A stretch of DNA of 38,114 bases from Paracoccus onchidii (GTDB lineage: Bacteria > Pseudomonadota > Alphaproteobacteria > Rhodobacterales > Rhodobacteraceae). The stretch spans positions 1-38,114 of the forward strand of contig NZ_JAQBIE010000031.1 in the NCBI RefSeq assembly GCF_028294535.1, in the 5' to 3' direction. This document shows, one piece after another, positions 23,834 to 32,523 of this stretch. The notes under the pieces are model-generated. The model was not told the origin of the DNA, ran no database searches, and worked only from the letters and a program-made list of their open reading frames with translations. The number at the start of each line of letters is the position of its first letter. The stretch's first letter is position 1. The translations under genes and the position numbers were made by a program.

Positions 23834-25204
23834 CTAGCCCAGCACCTCGGCAATCGCGTCCTTGGTGATCGACACGATCTGATCCGCCTCGGCCCTGGTC
23901 AGGCACAGCGGCGGGGCAAAGCCGATGATGTCGCCCTGCGGCATGGCCCGCGCGATCAGCCCGCGCTTCAGCATCGCGGCGACGACCTTGGCGCCCTTGC
24001 CCTCCGAGGCGTCAAAGAACCGCCGCTTGTCCTTGTCGGCGACCAGCTCGACCGCACACAGCATGCCTTCGCCGCGCACCTCGCCGACATGGGCATGTCC
24101 GCCGACCTCGTCGCGCATCGTCTGCCAGAAATAGTTGCCGGTCTCGCCCGCATTCTTCACCAGACCCAGATCGTCGATCAGCTTCAGGTTGGCGATCCCG
24201 GCGGCAGCGCCGATCGGATGGGCCGAATAGGTCCAGCCATGGCCCAGCACGCCATATTCGTCGGTGCCCTGCATCAGCACATCCCACATCCGCTGGCCGA
24301 CGATGCTGGCCGACAGCGGCGCATAGGCGCTGGTCAGGCCCTTGGCGCTGGTGATCAGGTCGGGCTTCATGCCGTAATGATCGCTGCCGAACATGCTGCC
24401 CAGACGGCCGAAGCCGGTCACGACCTCATCCGCGATCAGCAGGATGTCATGCTTGTCCAGCACCTTCTGGATCGCGGGCCAATAGCCTGCCGGGGGCGGC
24501 ACGATGCCACCGGTGCCCAGCACCGGCTCGCCGATGAAGGCGGCGATGGTGTCGGCCCCCTCGGCGGCGATCAGCTCTTCCAGCTTCCGGACGCAATGGG
24601 CGACGAAATCGGCCTCGGACATGTTCGTGTCCGCGCGGCGATAGTAATAGGGTGCCTCGGTATGGATCACCTGCGTCAGCGGCAGATCGAATTTCTTGTG
24701 GAACAGCTCCAGCCCGGTCAGGCTGCCGGTCATCAGACCCGACCCGTGATACCCGCGCCAGCGGCTGATGATCTTCTTCTTTTCGGGGCGGCCAAGGATG
24801 TTGTTGTAATACCAGACCAGCTTGATGTTGGTTTCATTCGCGTCCGATCCGCCAAGCCCGAAATAGACCCGCGCCATGCCTTCGGGCGCGCGGTCCATGA
24901 CCATCTTGGCCAAGGTGATATTCGCTTCAGACCCGTGACCGGCATAGGAATGGTAATAGGCCAGCTCGCGCGCCTGATCGGCGATGGCCTCGGAGATTTC
25001 CTTGCGGCCATAGCCGACATTCACGCAGTAAAGCCCGGCGAACCCGTCCAGCAGGCGGTTGCCGTCGCGATCGGTGATGAAGACGCCTTCACCGCCGGTC
25101 ACGATACGCTGCGCGGCCTCGCCGCGGGCGAATTGCCCCAGATGGGTCGAGGGGTGGAAAAAGCTTTCGCGGTCCCATTTGGCCAGTTCGTCATTCGTCA
25201 GCAT
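23834..25204 (-). CDS. atf: Class III aminotransferase Atf of ectoine catabolism (DABA transaminase)
   Basis: This 456-residue PLP enzyme is a class III omega-transaminase closely resembling the one known from Ruegeria sp. TM1040. Motifs are [28 protein letters not shown]-like [35 protein letters not shown], the PLP aspartate D259 in [11 protein letters not shown], and the Schiff-base lysine K288 in [13 protein letters not shown] general annotator would call it a GABA or taurine-type aminotransferase. Its linkage to ssd, asnC and the eut genes points to transamination of L-2,4-diaminobutyrate to aspartate semialdehyde (DoeD equivalent). It lies 75 bases after ssd, with a hairpin between them, and ends at a terminator. 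Confidence 0.88.
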   Translation of the reverse strand: MLTNDELAKWDRESFFHPSTHLGQFARGEAAQRIVTGGEGVFITDRDGNRLLDGFAGLYCVNVGYGRKEISEAIADQARELAYYHSYAGHGSEANITLAKMVMDRAPEGMARVYFGLGGSDANETNIKLVWYYNNILGRPEKKKIISRWRGYHGSGLMTGSLTGLELFHKKFDLPLTQVIHTEAPYYYRRADTNMSEADFVAHCVRKLEELIAAEGADTIAAFIGEPVLGTGGIVPPPAGYWPAIQKVLDKHDILLIADEVVTGFGRLGSMFGSDHYGMKPDLITSAKGLTSAYAPLSASIVGQRMWDVLMQGTDEYGVLGHGWTYSAHPIGAAAGIANLKLIDDLGLVKNAGETGNYFWQTMRDEVGGHAHVGEVRGEGMLCAVELVADKDKRRFFDASEGKGAKVVAAMLKRGLIARAMPQGDIIGFAPPLCLTRAEADQIVSITKDAIAEVLG

Positions 25205-25246
25205 GTTCGTTCCTTTCTTTCCCGGGCCTCGCCCGTTCGGCGCTGA

Positions 25247-25268
25247 AAAAGGTCCGCTGGACCTTTTC
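25247..25268 (-). terminator. Hairpin between ssd and atf (attenuator or processing site)
   Basis: AAAAGGTCC and GGACCTTTT form a perfect 9-base stem with a 3-base loop, ending in TTTTT on the minus strand. It sits between two genes of the same operon, so it may terminate part of the transcripts, lowering atf expression, or protect the ssd 3' end. Confidence 0.5.
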
Positions 25269-25279
25269 CCGGGCGCTGC

Positions 25280-26740
25280 TCATCCCCAGTCGCGGCAGAT
25301 GTATTTGATCTCGGTAAAGGCCTCGAGGCCCTGACGGGCGCCTTCGCGGCCGATCCCCGATTGCTTCATGCCCCCGAAGGGGATCGGTGCGCCGGTGACC
25401 TTGGTGCGGTTCACGGCGACCATGCCATATTGCAACGCCCGCGTCGCCCGGTAGATCCGGCGGGGGTCCAGGCTGTGGACATAGGCGACCAGCCCGTATT
25501 CGGTTGCATTGGCGCGGGCGAAAACCTCGTCCTCGTCGTCAAAGACGCTCAGCGCGGCGACCGGGCCAAAGGTTTCCTCGGACATGATCGCGGCCTCGTC
25601 GGTGACATCGGCCAGAACGGTCGGCTGGAAGAACAGCGGCCCCTTGTCCTGATCGACACCGCCACCGGTCAGCAGCCGCGCGCCCTTGGCCAGCGCATCC
25701 TGCACATGGGCGTTCTGCTTGTCGATCTGGCGATCATGGATCAGCGGCCCGATATCGGGGTCGTCCATGCCGTGACCAAGGGTCAGGGCCTCGACGGCGG
25801 CGGTGAATTTGGCGCAGAATTCGTCATAGACCTCGCGCTGGATGTAGAAGCGGTTGGCGCCCAGACAGTCCTGACCCGAGGTGGCGAATTTCGCCTTGAT
25901 CCCCTCGGTCACGGCGCGGTCCAGATCGGCGCCCTTGAAGACGATGAAAGGCGCGTGCCCGCCCAGTTCCATCACCAGACGTTTCACCGTATCCGCCGAC
26001 TGGCGATACAGCAGCCGCCCCACTTCGGTCGAGCCGGTGAAGGACAGCGCCCGCACGCGGGCATCGGCGGTCCATTCGCCGACGATGGTGGCGGCATCGC
26101 CGATCACCGTGTTCACCACGCCTTCCGGAAAGCCCGCCCGCCGCGCCAGTTCCGACAGCGCCAGCGCCGACAGCGGCGTTTCGGCCGAGGGGTGGATGAC
26201 CACCGTGCAGCCCGCCCCCAAGGCGGCCGCGGCCTTGCGGGTGATCATCGCGCAGGGAAAGTTCCACGGCGTGATCAGCGCGGCCACGCCGACCGGTTCG
26301 CGCCACAGTTCCATTTCCGCGTCGGGCAGGTGGCTGGTCACGCCTTCGATGTTCGGGCGCAGCGCCTCTTCGGCATAGAACTGGACAAAGCTTGCGGCAT
26401 AGTCGATTTCGCCGCGCGCCTCGCTGATCGGTTTGCCCTGTTCGGCGACCATGATGCGGGCCAGATCTTCCTTGTTGGCCAGAATCAGGTCGTGCCAGTG
26501 GTGCAGGATTGCCGCGCGGTCTTGGGGCAGGGTCGTCGACCAGGGCCCAAATGCAGCCTGCGCAGCATCGACGGCGGCATGAGCGCCCGTGGCGTCGCTG
26601 ATGGAAACCTGGCCGATCTGATGGCCGGTCGCGGGGTTGCGCACGACAAGCCGGCCTTCGCCCGCAAAGTCACCATTGCCCGGCAATAGCCCGGCATCCG
26701 AAAGCGCATCCGACAAGCGCACGGACAAATCATCAAGCAT
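25280..26740 (-). CDS. ssd: Aldehyde dehydrogenase Ssd of ectoine catabolism
   Basis: This 486-residue NAD(P)-dependent aldehyde dehydrogenase belongs to the succinate-semialdehyde dehydrogenase group. The active-site residues are E258 in VMELGGHAPF and C292 in SGQDCLGANRFY. The cofactor-binding region has ITPWNFPCAMITRKAAAALGAG and SFTGSTEVGRLL. In ectoine breakdown this protein (DoeC/Ssd) oxidises aspartate semialdehyde to L-aspartate. Assignment to that substrate comes from neighbours, since sequence alone would also fit gabD. A strong AAGGAGG site precedes the ATG, but overlaps a hairpin. Confidence 0.88.
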   Translation of the reverse strand: MLDDLSVRLSDALSDAGLLPGNGDFAGEGRLVVRNPATGHQIGQVSISDATGAHAAVDAAQAAFGPWSTTLPQDRAAILHHWHDLILANKEDLARIMVAEQGKPISEARGEIDYAASFVQFYAEEALRPNIEGVTSHLPDAEMELWREPVGVAALITPWNFPCAMITRKAAAALGAGCTVVIHPSAETPLSALALSELARRAGFPEGVVNTVIGDAATIVGEWTADARVRALSFTGSTEVGRLLYRQSADTVKRLVMELGGHAPFIVFKGADLDRAVTEGIKAKFATSGQDCLGANRFYIQREVYDEFCAKFTAAVEALTLGHGMDDPDIGPLIHDRQIDKQNAHVQDALAKGARLLTGGGVDQDKGPLFFQPTVLADVTDEAAIMSEETFGPVAALSVFDDEDEVFARANATEYGLVAYVHSLDPRRIYRATRALQYGMVAVNRTKVTGAPIPFGGMKQSGIGREGARQGLEAFTEIKYICRDWG

Positions 26741-26744
26741 TGCA

Positions 26745-26763
26745 AACCTCCTTGTTCAGACAA
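26745..26763 (-). promoter_or_regulatory. Hairpin overlapping the ssd ribosome binding site
   Basis: In the minus-strand transcript CCTTGT, a CTGA loop and ACAAGG form a perfect stem whose 3' arm runs into the Shine-Dalgarno AAGGAGG of ssd. It could hide part of the ribosome site, or the DNA palindrome could be a protein-binding site. Both are inference. Confidence 0.4.
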
Positions 26764-26861
26764 GGATCGCGGCATTCGCCCAGAGAGTTTGACCAAAATC
26801 ACGGTGGCGAGGCAGAAAATTTCACCAAAGCCGGCGGGCTTGTCGGGAATTTTCTCGGGAA

Positions 26862-27362
26862 TCAGATGTCGGCATCCCCAAGCAGGGCCAAGGCAGGGGG
26901 GATTTCTTTCACGGGTTTGGTGACGATATAGCTGAAATAGCGGCGAACACCCGCCCGGCTTTCCAGCAATCCGTCCATCAGGCTCTGGAAGGTGGTCACA
27001 TCGGTGGCGACGATCTGCAGCAGGTAATCATACCCCCCGCCGATCGCCCAACAACCGACGACCTGTCCGATCCGCGCGACGGTGCGTTCGAAGATCTGAA
27101 AGCTTTCGGCACGATGGCTTTCCAGTTCGACGGTCACGAAAACCTGCACATGCGGCCCCAGATCGGCAAGGCTGATCTGCGCGCGATAACCGTGGATCAG
27201 CCCGGCTTTTTCCAGACGTTTCATCCGTTCCCAGCAGGGCGTCGGTGACAGGTTCACCCGTGCCGCAAGCTCGGTCTTGGTGATGCGCCCCTCGCGCGAC
27301 AAGGTTGCCAGAATGGCAATGTCGCGATCGTCCAGACGAAGATCAGGCCGCAGGTTGGTCAT
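26862..27362 (-). CDS. asnC: AsnC/Lrp-family regulator of ectoine catabolism
   Basis: The 166-residue protein has an N-terminal helix-turn-helix (LDDRDIAILATLSREGRITKTELAARVNLSPTPCWERMKRLEKAGLI) in the Lrp/AsnC layout and a C-terminal RAM (ACT-like) ligand-binding domain ending VTKPVKEIPP. Feast-famine regulators of this type (DoeX in Halomonas, AsnC in Ruegeria) are part of ectoine catabolic clusters and probably sense pathway amino acids such as diaminobutyrate. The start at 27362 (MTNLRPDLRLDDRD) was chosen; the upstream open frame overlaps enuR and looks spurious. It is divergent from enuR across a 72-base gap. Confidence 0.9.
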   Translation of the reverse strand: MTNLRPDLRLDDRDIAILATLSREGRITKTELAARVNLSPTPCWERMKRLEKAGLIHGYRAQISLADLGPHVQVFVTVELESHRAESFQIFERTVARIGQVVGCWAIGGGYDYLLQIVATDVTTFQSLMDGLLESRAGVRRYFSYIVTKPVKEIPPALALLGDADI

Positions 27363-27434
27363 CAGTCGCTTGTTTCCGCACCTGCCGAAAATGTCAATCT
27401 GGACAAGCGCCTGAGGGTTGGCGATTCTGCGGGA
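27363..27434. promoter_or_regulatory. Divergent asnC/enuR control region
   Basis: Only 72 bases separate the two divergent regulator genes, so their promoters must overlap or lie back to back, giving scope for mutual or auto-regulation. I could not assign clear -10 and -35 boxes. Confidence 0.4.
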
Positions 27435-28799
27435 ATGACACATTGGCCCTTGACCCGCGACGACATTACCCGCCCCGCCTATCGCAGCCTTGCACAGGGA
27501 ATTGCGGCGGCCATCGATGCGGGCAGCTTGCGCCCGGGCGTGCGTCTGCCGCCGCATCGCGATCTGGCCTGGCAATTGGGTCTGTCGGTTCAGACTGTCA
27601 GCCGCGCCTATGAGGAACTGATCCGCGCGGACCTGATTTCAGGCGAAGTCGGACGCGGCAGTTTCGTGAAATCCGGGCCGCGCGAGACGGTCGAGGTGCC
27701 TTGGTTTCGTTCGCCCTCGACCCATCCACCGATTGATCTGTCGATGATGACACCTGTCTGTCTGCCACGCATCGCCGAAGCATGGGGCGAATCGCTGCAG
27801 CGCCTTGCCAGGACGTTGCCCCATCAGGCGATGTATTCATTTCGCCCGCGTCAGACGATGTCGCTATATGGCGGTATGGCGGCGGCGTGGTTGGCACGAT
27901 GCGGATTGGTCGTGCCAGCGCAGCGCATCCTGATCACCAATGGCAATACGCCGGCATTGATGGTGGCCCTGATGTCGGTGGCGCAGCCCGGCGAGGAAAT
28001 CGCCGCGGAAAGCTATACTTGCCACGCATTGCGTCCCGCGATCCGCCACCTGCATCTGCGGCTGCGCGGTATCGCCGAGGATGCACGGGGTATGCTGCCT
28101 TCTGCATTGGCCGAGGCTGCGCGCGCGGCCCACGGAAAGCTAAGAGGGGTGTTTCTTTTGCCGTCGGGGGGCGGGCCGGTGCCGCGGATGATTGATCGCC
28201 AACGGCGTGAAGATCTGGCCGCGGTTGCGTCGGAATTTGGGCTGATCATCATTGAAAGCGATGTGACCGGTCCGCTTTCCCCCCGACGTCCACCCCCGGT
28301 TTCCAGCTTCGCGCCCGATCGCAGCCTGTATCTGACCGGGGTTTCGAAATGTCTCTCGCCGGGATTGCGCCTTGGATTCATGGCAATGCCCGATGCGCTG
28401 GCGGAACGGATCCTGAACCGGCATCTTTCGGTGTCATGGATGGCCACCCCGATGGTCGCCGAGATCGCGGCAGATTGGATCGAACATGGGATCGCGGATG
28501 AACTGCTTGCGGCGCAGCGCAACGAGCTGGCCGCGCGCAACCGGCTGGCGCAAAAGATCCTGGGCGATCGTGCGATCGGCCTGCCGAACGGATTGCACCG
28601 CTGGATTCCCTTGCCTGATGGCAGCGATGAACAGGCCATACTGGATCAGGCGTTAGAGCGTGGCGTCGCAATCGCCCCGGGCGCGGGTTTCGCGGTTTCT
28701 GACCGCCGCCCTGCGCTGCGGCTGTGCCTGGGGGGCGCAAGCCTTGGTGAATTGGATAATGCGCTGAGCGTTATTTCGGCATTGCTGCCCAACCAATAG
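27435..28799 (+). CDS. enuR: MocR/GntR-type PLP-dependent regulator EnuR
   Basis: The 454-residue protein has a GntR winged-helix (about residues 10-80, with LPPHRDLAWQLGLSVQTVSRAYEEL) and a fold type I aminotransferase-like domain that holds PLP. The PLP lysine is K305 in YLTGVSKCLSPGLRLGF; in Ruegeria pomeroyi EnuR the corresponding lysine is, from memory, K302. D276 in IIIESDVTG would contact the PLP ring nitrogen. EnuR represses ectoine uptake and catabolism genes and is released when diaminobutyrate-type intermediates react with PLP. It sits directly upstream of uehA on the same strand, as in Ruegeria. A general MocR regulator is the fallback call. Confidence 0.9.
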   Translation: MTHWPLTRDDITRPAYRSLAQGIAAAIDAGSLRPGVRLPPHRDLAWQLGLSVQTVSRAYEELIRADLISGEVGRGSFVKSGPRETVEVPWFRSPSTHPPIDLSMMTPVCLPRIAEAWGESLQRLARTLPHQAMYSFRPRQTMSLYGGMAAAWLARCGLVVPAQRILITNGNTPALMVALMSVAQPGEEIAAESYTCHALRPAIRHLHLRLRGIAEDARGMLPSALAEAARAAHGKLRGVFLLPSGGGPVPRMIDRQRREDLAAVASEFGLIIIESDVTGPLSPRRPPPVSSFAPDRSLYLTGVSKCLSPGLRLGFMAMPDALAERILNRHLSVSWMATPMVAEIAADWIEHGIADELLAAQRNELAARNRLAQKILGDRAIGLPNGLHRWIPLPDGSDEQAILDQALERGVAIAPGAGFAVSDRRPALRLCLGGASLGELDNALSVISALLPNQ

Positions 28800-28829
28800 G
28801 CCCGGGTCGGGAATGTGGCGGGGGCTTGT

Positions 28830-28858
28830 TTGACAGTATCCGGCAAAATTGTCATGAT
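28830..28858 (+). promoter_or_regulatory. Predicted promoter of uehABC-usp-eutABCDE
   Basis: TTGACA (28830-28835) is a perfect -35 box, and CATGAT (28853-28858) a 4/6 -10 box with the optimal 17-base spacer. The start would fall about position 28865, giving a leader of roughly 128 bases before uehA. TGACA and TGTCA within this stretch also form an inverted repeat. Confidence 0.55.
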
Positions 28859-28866
28859 TTAATATA

Positions 28867-28884
28867 TCAATTGACTTGAATTGA
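28867..28884 (+). promoter_or_regulatory. Candidate operator (inverted repeat) upstream of uehA
   Basis: TCAATT and AATTGA are perfect inverted arms around a 6-base centre in the only AT-rich stretch of the region. The repeat covers the likely transcription start just after the -10 box, where a repressor such as EnuR would act. Assignment to EnuR is inferred from position. Confidence 0.5.
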
Positions 28885-28992
28885 GGATCGTTCGAACCCT
28901 CGGACAATCCGGATCGGGCAAATCGTTCCGAATCCCGAAACCGAAAGGGCAGGAACGCGTTGCGTTCCAAAAGCTCATCCACAGGAGGTAAC

Positions 28993-30000
28993 ATGACCTA
29001 TAAGACGCTTACCGCTGCCAGCCTTGCAGCCCTGATTCTGGGTGCAGGCGGTGCGATGGCAGATACATGGCGCTATGCCTTTGAAGAGGCGATGGAAGAG
29101 GTTCAGGGCAAGTTCGCCCAGAAGTTCAAGGAAGAGGTCGAAGCCAATTCCGACCACGAGGTGCAGCTGTTCCCGTTCGGCACGCTTGGCGAATCCGCGG
29201 ACATCATGGAACAGGCCCAGTCGGGCATCCTGCAATTCGTGGACCAGTCGCCCGGCTTTACCGGCGCCCTGATCCCCGAGGCTCAGGTGTTCTTCGTGCC
29301 ATACCTGCTGCCGCAGGATCAGGAACAGCTTGTCAGCTTCTTCCGCAATTCCAAGGCGATCAAGGAATTGTTCCCGCCGCTTTACGCCGAGCAGGGGCTG
29401 GAACTGCTGACCATGTTCCCGGAGGGTGAGGTCATGATGACCACCACCACCGAGGTGAAATCCCCCGAAGATCTGAACGAGGTCAAGTTCCGGGTGATGA
29501 CCAACCCACTGCTGGTCGAGGGTTACAAGGCATTTGGCGCCACCCCGACGCCGCTGCCCTGGGGCGAGGTGTATGGCGCGTTGCAGACCGGCATCATCCA
29601 GGGTCAGGAAAACCCTGCCTTCTTCATCGAATCGACGAAGATGTATGAGGTGACCGATTACATCACCCGCGCCGGGCACAATAACTTTACGACCGCCGTC
29701 ATGGCCAACAAGGACTTTTTTGACGGGTTGTCGGAAGACGAACAAAAGGTCGTGCAGGACGCAATCGCGGCCTCATTCGACTATATCGTCGAATACCAGA
29801 CCGGCCTGACCGAAAAATCGCTGGAAAAGATCAAGGAAGCAAAACCCGAGATCACCATCACTGAACTGTCCGAGGAAGAGCGCGCGCCCTTCAAGGCAAC
29901 GGCAGATTCGGTCGAGCAAGAGTTCCTCGAGATCGGCGGTCCCAAGGCGCAGGAAATCCTGGATCAGATGAAAGCCGACCTGGAAACGGCCACCCAATAA
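28993..30000 (+). CDS. uehA: TRAP transporter substrate-binding protein for ectoine/hydroxyectoine
   Basis: UehA (TeaA-like) is the periplasmic receptor of the ectoine TRAP system. The 335-residue precursor has a signal peptide cleaved after GGAMA (residue 23). The mature protein is strikingly TeaA-like, with [70 protein letters not shown] followed by [20 protein letters not shown], the last stretch carrying ligand-binding residues in TeaA. A full Shine-Dalgarno (AGGAGG) lies six bases before the ATG. It follows a strong promoter and is separated from uehB by a stable hairpin. Confidence 0.93.
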   Translation: MTYKTLTAASLAALILGAGGAMADTWRYAFEEAMEEVQGKFAQKFKEEVEANSDHEVQLFPFGTLGESADIMEQAQSGILQFVDQSPGFTGALIPEAQVFFVPYLLPQDQEQLVSFFRNSKAIKELFPPLYAEQGLELLTMFPEGEVMMTTTTEVKSPEDLNEVKFRVMTNPLLVEGYKAFGATPTPLPWGEVYGALQTGIIQGQENPAFFIESTKMYEVTDYITRAGHNNFTTAVMANKDFFDGLSEDEQKVVQDAIAASFDYIVEYQTGLTEKSLEKIKEAKPEITITELSEEERAPFKATADSVEQEFLEIGGPKAQEILDQMKADLETATQ

Positions 30001-30009
30001 GGAAACCGG

Positions 30010-30035
30010 CCCGCCGCAGCATGGATTGCGGCGGG
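30010..30035 (+). terminator. Strong hairpin between uehA and uehB
   Basis: CCCGCCGCA and TGCGGCGGG form a perfect 9-base GC-rich stem ten bases after the uehA stop, followed by TCTTTC. It is more likely a partial terminator or a 3'-end stabiliser than a full stop, because uehB has no obvious promoter of its own. This would favour uehA over the membrane subunits. Confidence 0.6.
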
Positions 30036-30124
30036 TCTTTCACTCTCTGCCGATAGGTCAGAGCCCGCTGGCTTTCCGACATGGACGCAGAGTCCATTTA
30101 TTTGTTCAAAGTGGGAAAGCGGCC

Positions 30125-30775
30125 ATGACGCTGGACGACAAGCACGCCCCCAAACCCGACCCGGATGTTCTTGCCGCCGCAGAAATTGCACCGGTGGATG
30201 AGGATATCGATGATTCCCAGTATGTGTCGGGGCTGCCCGGTTTTCTGGGCGTCATCGATGTTGCCATCGCGCGGATCGAGGCGGTTCTGCTGGCCATCGG
30301 GGTATTGCTGATGGCCATAAATACCAGCGCGAATGTCCTCGGACGGTTCGTGTTCGGCCAGAGCATCTTTTTTTCCGAAGAATTGAATCAGGCGCTGATC
30401 ATCCTGATTACTTTTGCAGGTATTTCCTACGCTGCGCGCCATGGTCGCCATATTCGCATGTCGGCCTTTTTCGATGCGATGCCCTTCGGATTGCGCAAGC
30501 GGATGATGGTGTTGATCGCGGTGGTGACCGCTGCCGCGATGCTGCTGCTAAGCTGGTATTCGCTGGATTATGTGCTGACGCAGGCATCACGGGGGCGGCT
30601 GCTTCCGGCGTTGCAGATCCCGCAATGGTGGATCATCGTCTGGGCGCCGCTGGGGTTCTTTCTGACCGGGCTTCAATACGCGCTGACGGCGATCAAGAAT
30701 ATTCTCGACAAGGATATATGGCTCTCGACCAGCACGCTCGAGGGCTATGACGACAGCCACGAAGAAGAGGTCTAG
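30125..30775 (+). CDS. uehB: TRAP transporter small membrane subunit (ectoine)
   Basis: UehB is the DctQ-type subunit with four membrane segments: about residues 50-75 ([20 protein letters not shown]), 90-110 ([20 protein letters not shown]), 125-150 ([19 protein letters not shown]) and 175-205 ([20 protein letters not shown]). The hydrophilic N-terminus of about 40 residues is longer than in many DctQ proteins. The ATG at 30125 has GGGAAAG upstream; the open frame before it lies in the leader. It pairs with uehC four bases later. Confidence 0.92.
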   Translation: MTLDDKHAPKPDPDVLAAAEIAPVDEDIDDSQYVSGLPGFLGVIDVAIARIEAVLLAIGVLLMAINTSANVLGRFVFGQSIFFSEELNQALIILITFAGISYAARHGRHIRMSAFFDAMPFGLRKRMMVLIAVVTAAAMLLLSWYSLDYVLTQASRGRLLPALQIPQWWIIVWAPLGFFLTGLQYALTAIKNILDKDIWLSTSTLEGYDDSHEEEV

Positions 30776-30778
30776 ATC

Positions 30779-32065
30779 ATGGCATGGGCAATTTTCGGAT
30801 CGATGATCGTCCTGCTGTTGCTGGGCTTTCCAATGATGATCCCGCTGATCGCGGGGTCGCTGATCGGTTTCGTGGCACTGTTTGGCGGCTTTGGCCAGTT
30901 GGACACGATGGTGCAGCAGATTCTGGGTGGTATCCGCCCAGCCAGCCTGATCGCGGTGCCGATGTTCATCTTTGCCGCAGATATCATGACACGCGGGCAA
31001 TCGGCCAACAGGTTGATTGATCTGGTCATGGCCTTTGTCGGCCATATCAAGGGCGGACTTGCGGTTTCGACCGCGACGGCCTGCACGCTGTTTGGCGCGG
31101 TGTCGGGTTCGACCCAGGCGACGGTGGTGGCGGTGGGTGGTCCCCTGCGCCCCCGGATGCTGAAGGCGGGTTATAATGACAGCTTCATTCTGGCGCTGAT
31201 CGTCAATGCCTCGGATATCGCCTTCCTGATACCGCCTTCTATCGGGATGATCATCTATGGCGTCGTTTCGGGGACCTCGATTTCCGAACTGTTCATCGCC
31301 GGCATCGGCCCGGGCCTGCTGATCCTGCTGATGTTTTCGATCTATTCCTATATCTATGCCGTGCGCAACAACGTGCCGGTCGAGGACAAGACATCCTGGG
31401 CGGAACGTTGGCTGGCGGTGCGTCGCGCGCTTTGGCCGCTGGGTTTTCCGGTGATCATCATCGGCGGGATCTATGGCGGGATCTTTTCGCCGACCGAGGC
31501 CGCCGCCGCCTGTGTGCTTTATGCGGTGTTCCTGGAAACGATCGTGTTTCGTGAAATGACGATGAAACAGCTTTACTCGACCGCGAAATCGACCGGTCTG
31601 ATTACGGCTGTGGTTTTTATCCTTGTGGGGGCCGGCGCGGCCTTTTCCTATGTCATCAGCTTTGCCCAGATTCCGCAGGCGGTTCTGGGGGGAATCGGCA
31701 TTGATGAAATGGGGCAGTATGGTGTGCTGTTCACCATTTCCATCGCGTTTTTCGTGGGCTGCATGTTTGTCGACCCGATCGTGGTGATCCTGATCTTCGT
31801 GCCGATCTTTGCGCCGGTGGTCAGCCAGGTTGGCCTGGACCCGGTTCTGGTTGGCACGATCATCACCCTGCAGGTCGCCATCGGCAGCGCTACACCGCCA
31901 TTCGGCTGCGACATCTTCACGGCGATCGCTGTCTTCAAGCGGCCCTATGTCGAGGTGGTCAAGGGCACGCCGCCCTTCATCTTCATGCTGCTCAGCGTCG
32001 CCGTTCTGCTGATCTTCTTCCCACAGATTGCGCTGTTCTTGCGGGATCTGGCTTTTGCGAAATGA
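30779..32065 (+). CDS. uehC: TRAP transporter large membrane subunit (ectoine)
   Basis: UehC is the DctM-type subunit that forms the sodium-coupled transport channel. The 428-residue protein has about 12 hydrophobic segments and the family motifs GSVSGSTQAT-like TLFGAVSGSTQATVVAVGG, LIPPSIGMIIYGVVSGTSISELFIAG, and FVPIFAPVVSQVGLDPVLVG with ATPPFGCDIF near the end. It follows uehB by three bases. Substrate comes from the linked uehA and eut genes. Confidence 0.95.
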   Translation: MAWAIFGSMIVLLLLGFPMMIPLIAGSLIGFVALFGGFGQLDTMVQQILGGIRPASLIAVPMFIFAADIMTRGQSANRLIDLVMAFVGHIKGGLAVSTATACTLFGAVSGSTQATVVAVGGPLRPRMLKAGYNDSFILALIVNASDIAFLIPPSIGMIIYGVVSGTSISELFIAGIGPGLLILLMFSIYSYIYAVRNNVPVEDKTSWAERWLAVRRALWPLGFPVIIIGGIYGGIFSPTEAAAACVLYAVFLETIVFREMTMKQLYSTAKSTGLITAVVFILVGAGAAFSYVISFAQIPQAVLGGIGIDEMGQYGVLFTISIAFFVGCMFVDPIVVILIFVPIFAPVVSQVGLDPVLVGTIITLQVAIGSATPPFGCDIFTAIAVFKRPYVEVVKGTPPFIFMLLSVAVLLIFFPQIALFLRDLAFAK

Positions 32066-32076
32066 GGACCTGAACA

Positions 32077-32520
32077 ATGTTTGAACGGATTCTTGTTCCC
32101 TATGACGGTTCCAACGGGGCCGAGATGGCATTGCTCAAGGCGACCGAGTTGGCCAAAATGTGCGATGCACATCTGATCCTGCTGACGGTCTATCGCCATC
32201 ATTCGATGCTGGAAGCGTCCTTGTCGATGGTGCGTGGCAATTCCGACCCCGGCGGGAATCTGGACGCAACCATGCGCCAGACCGCGCGCGACGCGGCCGA
32301 TTACGCGAAAAGCCATGCCCGTGATGCGGGTGTCGACAAGGTCACGGCCTTCATCAAGGCCGGACAACCCGCGCGCACGATTGTCGGGATGGCCAAGGAC
32401 AAGGAATGCGATCTGATCGTGCTTGGATCTCGCGGGTTGGGGGCGACTGAAAATTATCTGCTTGGATCGGTCAGTCACAAGGTGACGGGGCTGGCCCATT
32501 GCCCGGTTCTGGTTGTCTGA
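32077..32520 (+). CDS. usp: Universal stress protein linked to ectoine transporter
   Basis: The 147-residue UspA-type protein starts MFERILVPYDGSNGAEMALLKA and ends in the nucleotide-binding motif GSRGLGATENYLLGSVSHKV, so ATP binding is likely. In Halomonas the matching protein TeaD binds ATP and restrains TeaABC transport; usp of Ruegeria lies at the same place. It probably adjusts ectoine uptake. It is 11 bases after uehC. Confidence 0.92.
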   Translation: MFERILVPYDGSNGAEMALLKATELAKMCDAHLILLTVYRHHSMLEASLSMVRGNSDPGGNLDATMRQTARDAADYAKSHARDAGVDKVTAFIKAGQPARTIVGMAKDKECDLIVLGSRGLGATENYLLGSVSHKVTGLAHCPVLVV

Positions 32521-32523
32521 AAC

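Noticed and set aside
24089..25246. 385-residue frame antisense to atf
   Set aside because: The opposite strand encodes a complete transaminase with all active-site motifs; this frame has no recognisable domain.
25361..26689. 442-residue frame antisense to ssd
   Set aside because: Shadow of the aldehyde dehydrogenase gene, with low-complexity Gln/Arg/Gly composition.
23834..26740. GABA degradation pair gabT-gabD
   Set aside because: The sequences would allow it, but linkage to asnC, enuR, uehABC and eutABCDE matches the ectoine pathway atf and ssd.
30587..32131. 514-residue open frame antisense to uehC
   Set aside because: It is rich in His, Asp, Arg and Gln with no domain likeness, and mirrors a clear DctM gene. 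Such shadows are common in GC-rich DNA.
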